The translations under genes were made by a program, and so were the position numbers. Under the pieces are notes generated by a model, which ran no database searches, had not been told where the DNA came from, and saw nothing but the letters and a program-made list of their open reading frames with translations. From NCBI GenBank assembly GCA_003451715.1, contig DMJN01000178.1, positions 1-7,862 on the forward strand: a stretch of 7,862 bases of DNA, read 5' to 3'. The DNA comes from Gammaproteobacteria bacterium (lineage in GTDB: Bacteria; Pseudomonadota; Gammaproteobacteria; Pseudomonadales; Pseudohongiellaceae). Position 1 is the first letter of the stretch, and each line of letters starts with the position of its first letter. Below, in pieces: positions 1 to 3,915 of this stretch.

Positions 1-530
1 GGCGCATGGAGTCTACCCAGGTGCTCGCCAACGGGCGCGAGCAGGAACGTTACGAGGATGTGGGACTGCCCAAGATTACCTTCTTCGATTCCATGCGCTT
101 TTACTTCAACGGCAATACGGTGGACCTGGTTAATACCGGCAGCGGACATACCGACGGGGATGCACAAGTCTACTTCCGCGAATCCAATGTCATCCATACC
201 GGTGACATGTTCGTGCGCTATGGCCTGCCGTTTATCGATCAGAACAACGGCGGCAGCCTGGACGGCATGATCGACGCCTTGTCTAACCTGGCCAGCCTGA
301 TTAACGACGACACCATCATCATTCCCGGTCATGGTCAGTTATCTAATCGCGATGATCTGTTGGAGTTTCGTGACATGCTGGTGGTCATCCGCGGCAAGCT
401 GGTGCGGGCCAAGGTGCAGAGTTTGTCGACGGAGGACATGCTGGCAACCGAGCCGGCTGACGGCTATGCCCAGCCTAATGCCGGTACCGCTGACTGGCTG
501 ACGCGAGCATACGGTGAGTACGTCAATTAG
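1..530 (+). CDS. MBL-fold metallo-hydrolase, C-terminal part (5' truncated)
   Basis: Partial gene cut by the left edge; the frame is open to base 3. The first Met codon (base 6) is probably internal, because the upstream HxHxDH zinc motif that every active family member needs is not in the window. Counting from that Met, the later metal ligands are present: His48 in GSGHTDGD, Asp67 in HTGDMF and His109 in PGHG, in the order and spacing of the metallo-beta-lactamase fold. The GHTDGD and PGHG wording is that of general MBL hydrolases, often exported, rather than true beta-lactamases; substrate unknown. A C-terminal helical segment (about 112-174) follows the fold, as is usual. The stop is TAG at 528-530. 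The next gene lies 90 bp downstream on the same strand, so co-transcription is possible. The fold is secure; the function is not. Confidence 0.85.
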   Translation, partial: RMESTQVLANGREQERYEDVGLPKITFFDSMRFYFNGNTVDLVNTGSGHTDGDAQVYFRESNVIHTGDMFVRYGLPFIDQNNGGSLDGMIDALSNLASLINDDTIIIPGHGQLSNRDDLLEFRDMLVVIRGKLVRAKVQSLSTEDMLATEPADGYAQPNAGTADWLTRAYGEYVN

Positions 531-538
531 CGGCGGAA

Positions 539-604
539 GGGCACTGCACTTTTCAGGCATTCACCGACTGGCCATGCCCGCAGCTGAAAACGCAGTCAGT
601 GCCC
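539..604 (+). other. Inverted repeat between the MBL and beta-propeller genes
   Basis: GGGCACTG (539-546) and CAGTGCCC (597-604) are perfect 8-bp inverted arms. A weaker inner pair, ACTG (567-570) with CAGT (593-596), could stack on them. The right arm ends 4 bp before the Shine-Dalgarno sequence of the next gene. No T run follows, so it is not a classical intrinsic terminator. It might be an mRNA structure at the gene boundary or chance. Confidence 0.3.
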
Positions 605-620
605 GCACGAGGATTAAAAA

Positions 621-1616
621 ATGAAAAACCTTGCCATTTACCTGCTCGGTATGTCGCTGCTTTGCGGTGTCACGCTGGTGTCAGCCCAGTCCGACGCGCC
701 CCAGGCACCGACTGTGATAAGACTCGGGGATGGACCGATTATTGTTCCCGACATGGATTCGCGCATGGGGGCCAATATTCAGGGCCCATCCCTGATCAAG
801 GTGCCGGAGTGGATCGAAAATCCACTCGGCAACTACTACCTGTATTTTGCCGATCACCGTGGTCTGTATATCCGTCTCGCCTATGCCGATGAATTGACCG
901 GTCCCTGGACCATGCATGAACCCGGCACCTTCAAGCTGGAAGAATCTTTCTTCCCCACCACCTGTCCACCCTGTTCTCCGAACACACCCGGCTCTACGGC
1001 AGCGTTGTATGCGCATATCGCCTCGCCCGATGTACACATAGACCAAGAGAATCGGCGCATCGTGATGTATGTGCATGGCCGCGATGTGGGGCGGCAACTG
1101 ACCCGGGCGGCGACTTCCACCGACGGGTTGCATTTTGAGGGCCGCCCCGAGGCACTGGGTGCGCCGTATTTTCGCGTTATCGAGCACGATGACTACTACT
1201 ACGCCCTGGCCATGCCCGGAATTGTCTTTCGCTCACGTGACCGGCTCAGTATTTTCGAAGAAGGGCCCCGACTGTTCAATCCCGACATGCGCCACAGCGC
1301 GCTGCTGATGCGGGATAATCTACTGCATGTGTTCTGGACCCAGCGCCGCGACGCGCCGGAGCGCATCTTCATGGCCACCATCGATGTCACCCGGGACTGG
1401 ATGGATTGGCAGGAATCAGCGGGGGTGGAGGTGCTGCGGCCGGAAATGGAATGGGAGGGTGCAAGGCTCGAGATCGCCCCCTCCCGTGGCGGTCATATCG
1501 ACGAGCCCGTCAATCAATTGCGGGATCCCGCCATCTATGAAGAAGACGGCAATATCTACCTGCTCTACTCGGTCGCCGGTGAACATGGCCTTGCCATCGC
1601 ACGGCTGGAGTTCTAA
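621..1616 (+). CDS. Secreted GH43-like five-bladed beta-propeller protein
   Basis: 331 residues. The start at 621 is supported by GAGGA (609-613) seven bases upstream and by an immediate signal peptide: Lys3, a hydrophobic core (about 4-20) and a likely cleavage VSA/Q after residue 22. Cys15 lies in LLCG, which does not fit a lipobox, so a soluble periplasmic or secreted protein is likelier. The mature protein has the repeated blade pattern of GH43/GH32-type propellers: NYYLYFADH (71-79) with IRLAYADELTGPW (84-96), HIASPDVHID (132-141), YYYALAMPG (192-200), MRHSALL (223-229) and QLRDPAIYEEDGNIYLLY (299-316). Acidic residues in the GH43 catalytic positions (for example Asp137, Asp302) are only suggestive; activity on glycans is inferred. 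An odd CPPC (115-118) sits in an insertion between blades and could form a disulfide. Ends with tandem stops TAA TAG, 23 bp from the convergent methyltransferase gene. Substrate unknown. Confidence 0.8.
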   Translation: MKNLAIYLLGMSLLCGVTLVSAQSDAPQAPTVIRLGDGPIIVPDMDSRMGANIQGPSLIKVPEWIENPLGNYYLYFADHRGLYIRLAYADELTGPWTMHEPGTFKLEESFFPTTCPPCSPNTPGSTAALYAHIASPDVHIDQENRRIVMYVHGRDVGRQLTRAATSTDGLHFEGRPEALGAPYFRVIEHDDYYYALAMPGIVFRSRDRLSIFEEGPRLFNPDMRHSALLMRDNLLHVFWTQRRDAPERIFMATIDVTRDWMDWQESAGVEVLRPEMEWEGARLEIAPSRGGHIDEPVNQLRDPAIYEEDGNIYLLYSVAGEHGLAIARLEF

Positions 1617-1639
1617 TAGCAGGATTTGTCTGCGACCCT

Positions 1640-2398
1640 TTACGGATTGTTATAACGCTGTATAAACCGACTGGTCTTACCCCGTAAGTCCGGTGAGTAT
1701 ACCGAGCGGGTCGGGTCATCGGTGTCATTTAAAAGCACACCGCTCTCCGCTTCCAGCTCGAAGCCTGCCGCTTGCAGAGTTCTCGTGGTAAACACCGGCG
1801 AGATACGATGCGTGGTATTACCTGTCGAGCTTGGTGCATCATCCGGGGCCACATGGTCAATCACAGCGAGAGTCCCGCCGGGCTTCAGGATTTTGCGGAG
1901 CATGGCCAGTGTGGTATCCGGGTTCGCGCCCCAGCGTTCGAAATAGAGATCATGAAAATTCTGAATCAGGAATACCTGATCCACGGAATTTTCTTCCAGG
2001 TCCAGATCCTTCAGTTCGGCATAGATGGGCACCACATTATCCAGGTGGGGAGAATTGCGAATGTGTGCCGCGAAGGCATAATTCGGGTCCATGCCCTGGG
2101 AAGCCAGTGCCTGTGAAATCACCCTGCCATCCTCACCTACTACGCCGGCCAGTATTTCGGTGTAGTAGCCGCCGATCGCCACCATGTCCAATACGGTCAT
2201 GCCGGGCTGTACGCCCATGAATTTGATCACTTCCGCCGGTTTGCGCAGTGGGTCGCGTTCGCGGCTGGCTGCGATTCGTGCCGGATTGTCGACGGCAGCC
2301 TGGACCAAGGCATCGTAATTTTGTGCCTGAGCTGCAGTGAAGGGCAGAACACCGAGCGCGATGAATAGTAGCAGCGAGTTTGCGAGTTTGTTTTTCAT
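1640..2398 (-). CDS. Exported class I SAM-dependent methyltransferase-like protein
   Basis: 252 residues. The start is supported by AGGA seven bases upstream and by a signal peptide (Lys2, Lys4, hydrophobic 8-22, probable cleavage AQA/Q after residue 25). The rest has a Rossmann methyltransferase layout: an N-terminal RDPLRKPAEVIKFMGVQPG stretch (48-66), motif I TVLDMVAIGGYYTEILA (68-84), acidic VPIYAELKDLDLEENSVDQVFL (123-144), QNFHDLYF (146-153) and the post-motif strand LKPGGTLAVIDH (171-182). This matches the predicted methyltransferases of COG4798, which often carry signal peptides. Motif I has VAIGG where typical enzymes have GxGxG, so SAM binding is not assured. A signal peptide on a SAM-dependent enzyme is puzzling because SAM is cytoplasmic. 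It has its own promoter in the divergent region and ends 23 bp from the convergent beta-propeller gene. No acceptor substrate can be inferred. Confidence 0.85.
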   Translation of the reverse strand: MKNKLANSLLLFIALGVLPFTAAQAQNYDALVQAAVDNPARIAASRERDPLRKPAEVIKFMGVQPGMTVLDMVAIGGYYTEILAGVVGEDGRVISQALASQGMDPNYAFAAHIRNSPHLDNVVPIYAELKDLDLEENSVDQVFLIQNFHDLYFERWGANPDTTLAMLRKILKPGGTLAVIDHVAPDDAPSSTGNTTHRISPVFTTRTLQAAGFELEAESGVLLNDTDDPTRSVYSPDLRGKTSRFIQRYNNP

Positions 2399-2435
2399 AC
2401 TATTTTCCTAGGGGTGGAGTATCCAGAGGGTTCCT

Positions 2436-2464
2436 AGCATAAGCATGGGACATGGGTGTGTCCA
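2436..2464 (-). promoter_or_regulatory. Sigma70-type promoter of the methyltransferase gene
   Basis: On the minus strand, TGGACA (complement of 2459-2464, five of six matches to TTGACA) is followed after exactly 17 bp by TATGCT (complement of 2436-2441, four of six matches to TATAAT). Transcription would start near 2429, giving a leader of about 30 nt with AGGA just before the ATG. Placement and spacing are good; it is a prediction from sequence only. Confidence 0.5.
2448..2463. promoter_or_regulatory. Operator-like palindrome over the -35 element
   Basis: GGACA (2448-2452) and TGTCC (2459-2463) form a perfect dyad with a 6-bp centre. The right half coincides with the predicted -35 box of the methyltransferase promoter and the left half lies in its spacer, a typical place for a repressor site. 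It also lies between the two divergent genes. Arms of 5 bp can arise by chance, and no regulator gene is visible nearby. Confidence 0.25.
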
Positions 2465-2514
2465 GTTGCCAGCGTGCCTGAATCAATTACAGCAATGGCT
2501 GCGCCTTTTTACGG

Positions 2515-2520
2515 TATATT
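2515..2520 (+). promoter_or_regulatory. Possible -10 box of the esterase gene
   Basis: TATATT lies 33 bp before the esterase ATG and would give a leader of about 27 nt. No good -35 hexamer occurs 15-18 bp upstream; the nearest candidate, TTACAG (2487-2492), is 22 bp away. The promoter is therefore weak, activator-dependent or elsewhere. Confidence 0.2.
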
Positions 2521-2540
2521 GGCACCCTGTGTTTTAGCCT

Positions 2541-2545
2541 GGGAG
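2541..2545 (+). promoter_or_regulatory. Ribosome binding site deciding the esterase start
   Basis: GGGAG lies 8 bases before the ATG at 2554. A GTG at 2545 is in frame three codons earlier, but it overlaps this Shine-Dalgarno sequence and has none of its own, so the ATG at 2554 is preferred. Confidence 0.6.
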
Positions 2546-2553
2546 TGATTTGC

Positions 2554-3642
2554 ATGGCGCGTAAACTGGCAGTTCCGAATGAAGGTGAACTTGTTGTCCT
2601 GGAGCATGAGTCCCGGGTGCTGCGAGATAATGCCCTGGGCGATCCGAATGTTCGCAAACTTCCAGTCTGGTTGCCGCCGCAATACTCGGGGGCACGCGGC
2701 AAGAAACGCTTCCCCGTGCTGTATGACCTGGTTGGCTATACCGGCTCGGGCTGGTCCCATGTGGCATGGAAGAACTTTGAGGAAAACCTGCCGGAGCGCG
2801 CGGCGAGGTTGATTCATGATCGCAAGATGGGTCCCTGTATTCTGGTATTCCCGGACTGCTTTACGGCGCTTGGCGGGAACCAGTACATCAATTCGTCTGC
2901 TATCGGACGTTACGCGGACTACCTGACCCGCGAGTTAATTCCTTTCGTGGACAAGGAATTCCGAACCCTGGCAGGCCGTGATCACCGTGGCTGCTTCGGT
3001 AAATCTTCAGGAGGTTACGGGGCGATTATCCATGCGATGAAATATGCAAAGTACTGGGGTGCGGTTGCCGATCATTCCGGCGATGCCTACTTCGACTTTG
3101 TCTGCCTCGCCGATTGGCCGAATACGCTTACTGAACTGGCCAGGTTCAGGCAACCCCTCCCCAAAACTGGCAAGTACCGCCCCAAAGCCAGGCTGAAACC
3201 GGGCCATGACGATGGCAGGGCGCGACGCTTCCTCGAACATATCTGGAATAAGACCAAACTCAGTGGTGCCGAGGTGCACTGCCTGATGAATCTGTGCATG
3301 GCGGCCAGCTATGATCCATCGCCGTCGGCGCCTAATGGCTTCAAGCTGCCTTTTGACCTGGAAACCGGTGAGAGAATAGAAGCACGCTGGCGCAAATGGT
3401 TGCAACACGATCCGGTACAGCTGGTTTCAAAATACAGGAAAGAACTGAACTCGATGAAGGGCATCTATATCGACTGTGGCTGGCGTGATCAATATAACAT
3501 TCATTATGGGTGTCGGCAGTTATCCCGGCAGTTGACCCGGGCTGGCATTAGCCATCGCTACGAGGAATTTGATGGTACTCACTCAGGGATTGATTACCGC
3601 ATGGATGTGAGTCTGCCGTTCTTGTATCGCGCCTTGAGGTAA
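2554..3642 (+). CDS. Esterase-D-like alpha/beta hydrolase
   Basis: 362 residues from the ATG at 2554. It has the layout of the putative esterase family (PF00756: esterase D, mycolyltransferase-like): strand KRFPVLYDLVGYTG (51-64), ILVFPDCFTALGGNQYINS (96-114), a helix before the nucleophile elbow, then GKSSGGYGA (149-157) with Ser151 as the GxSxG nucleophile. Likely triad partners are Asp312 in DCGWRDQYN (Asp307 is the alternative) and His343 in FDGTHSGIDYR. No signal peptide or membrane segment is visible, so it should be cytoplasmic, unlike most of its neighbours. Residues about 195-285 form a basic, helical, lid-like insertion between nucleophile and acid, rich in Lys and Arg at 203-236. 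The reaction is hydrolysis or transfer of an ester; the substrate cannot be told. It is transcribed divergently from the methyltransferase gene, and nothing follows it closely on its strand. Confidence 0.85.
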   Translation: MARKLAVPNEGELVVLEHESRVLRDNALGDPNVRKLPVWLPPQYSGARGKKRFPVLYDLVGYTGSGWSHVAWKNFEENLPERAARLIHDRKMGPCILVFPDCFTALGGNQYINSSAIGRYADYLTRELIPFVDKEFRTLAGRDHRGCFGKSSGGYGAIIHAMKYAKYWGAVADHSGDAYFDFVCLADWPNTLTELARFRQPLPKTGKYRPKARLKPGHDDGRARRFLEHIWNKTKLSGAEVHCLMNLCMAASYDPSPSAPNGFKLPFDLETGERIEARWRKWLQHDPVQLVSKYRKELNSMKGIYIDCGWRDQYNIHYGCRQLSRQLTRAGISHRYEEFDGTHSGIDYRMDVSLPFLYRALR

Positions 3643-3654
3643 GCTTAATTTTAG

Positions 3655-3685
3655 AATGCTTGGCAGGGGTGCCCGTGGAAGCATT
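3655..3685 (+). other. Imperfect hairpin after the esterase gene
   Basis: Outer arms AATGCTT (3655-3661) and AAGCATT (3679-3685) enclose an inner stem GGCA/TGCC (3662-3665 and 3670-3673) with a GGGG loop and a 5-nt bulge on the 3' side. It starts 12 bp after the esterase stop, where a terminator would be expected, but no T tract follows. It may instead act as a 3'-end stabiliser. Confidence 0.35.
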
Positions 3686-3705
3686 GAGCGATTGGTGCGG
3701 TCGAT

Positions 3706-3730
3706 GGTGATGGCTTCGGCCACCAGCACC
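3706..3730 (+). other. Hairpin with a C(UUCG)G tetraloop
   Basis: TGGC-TTCG-GCCA (3711-3722) is a short stem closed by the very stable C(UUCG)G tetraloop. GGTG (3706-3709) and CACC (3727-3730) can pair outside it across a small asymmetric internal loop. The sequence after it is A-rich, not T-rich, so it is not a standard intrinsic terminator. A structural RNA element is possible. Confidence 0.35.
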
Positions 3731-3743
3731 AAAGCAAACGAAA

Positions 3744-3803
3744 ATGACTAATAAAGGAGGAGCAGGCTGTAAATGCCAGTACGCACCAGCCAAGTGCTGC
3801 TGA
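3744..3803 (+). CDS. Possible 19-aa Cys-rich leader peptide
   Basis: The mini-ORF reads MTNKGGAGCKCQYAPAKCC, with four Cys in 19 residues, two of them tandem codons right before TGA. It lies 172 bp before the DUF3300 start, after the tetraloop hairpin. No Shine-Dalgarno sequence precedes its ATG, so translation is doubtful. Its GGA GGA codons are the Shine-Dalgarno-like sequence for the overlapping mini-ORF. Chance is the default explanation. Confidence 0.12.
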   Translation: MTNKGGAGCKCQYAPAKCC

Positions 3804-3826
3804 CTGTACTGATTTTCGACAACTAG
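3773..3826 (+). CDS. Possible 17-aa mini-ORF behind a strong SD
   Basis: AAGGAGG (3754-3760) is the best Shine-Dalgarno match in the region. The next ATG, 12 bases on, opens MPVRTSQVLLTVLIFDN, a short peptide with a hydrophobic stretch. The spacing is longer than optimal and the peptide resembles nothing I know. It overlaps the Cys-rich mini-ORF in another frame. Confidence 0.15.
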   Translation: MPVRTSQVLLTVLIFDN

Positions 3827-3904
3827 TTTTCACCGGTTAAGCAATCATTCAGCTTATTCAGGCTAAGCTCAGGGGCACGATGCATCACTGCGCCAATCCC
3901 AAGC

Positions 3905-3910
3905 AGGTGA
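3905..3910 (+). promoter_or_regulatory. Ribosome binding site deciding the DUF3300 start
   Basis: AGGTGA lies 5 bases before the ATG at 3916, which opens directly into a signal peptide. The in-frame ATG at 3880 would add 12 polar residues before the signal peptide and lacks a good Shine-Dalgarno sequence, so 3916 is preferred. Confidence 0.6.
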
Positions 3911-3915
3911 CTGTA

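Larger units (their letters stand above)
3643..3915 (+). other. 273-bp intergenic region, structured leader candidate
   Basis: This is the longest stretch without an assigned gene. It begins at the esterase stop, where TAAGCTTA (3640-3647) is a perfect palindrome. It then holds two hairpins, a strong Shine-Dalgarno sequence AAGGAGG (3754-3760), two overlapping mini-ORFs, a 9-bp-spaced direct repeat of ATTCAG (3847 and 3856), and an inverted repeat AGCTTA/TAAGCT (3851-3856 and 3864-3869, 7-nt spacer). I find no convincing sigma70 promoter and no hairpin followed by a T run. It probably contains the promoter and leader of the DUF3300 gene, but I recognise no known riboswitch or RNA family. Confidence 0.4.

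Noticed and set aside
681..1187. Minus-strand frame of 168 codons
   Set aside because: It is antisense to the well-supported beta-propeller gene and encodes a low-plausibility Arg/Gly/His-rich protein.
1772..2220. Plus-strand frames of 114 and 129 codons
   Set aside because: They lie wholly opposite the methyltransferase gene, lack Shine-Dalgarno sequences and give no recognisable protein.
2519..2537. Sigma54-type promoter starting at TTGGCAC
   Set aside because: The -24 half fits, but the -12 position has GTTTT instead of TTGC at the required spacing.
3706..3740. Intrinsic terminator for the esterase gene
   Set aside because: The UUCG hairpin is followed by an A-rich sequence with no T run on the coding strand.
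3880..3915. DUF3300 start at the first ATG (3880)
   Set aside because: It would place polar residues before a normal signal peptide, and the ATG at 3916 has the better ribosome binding site.
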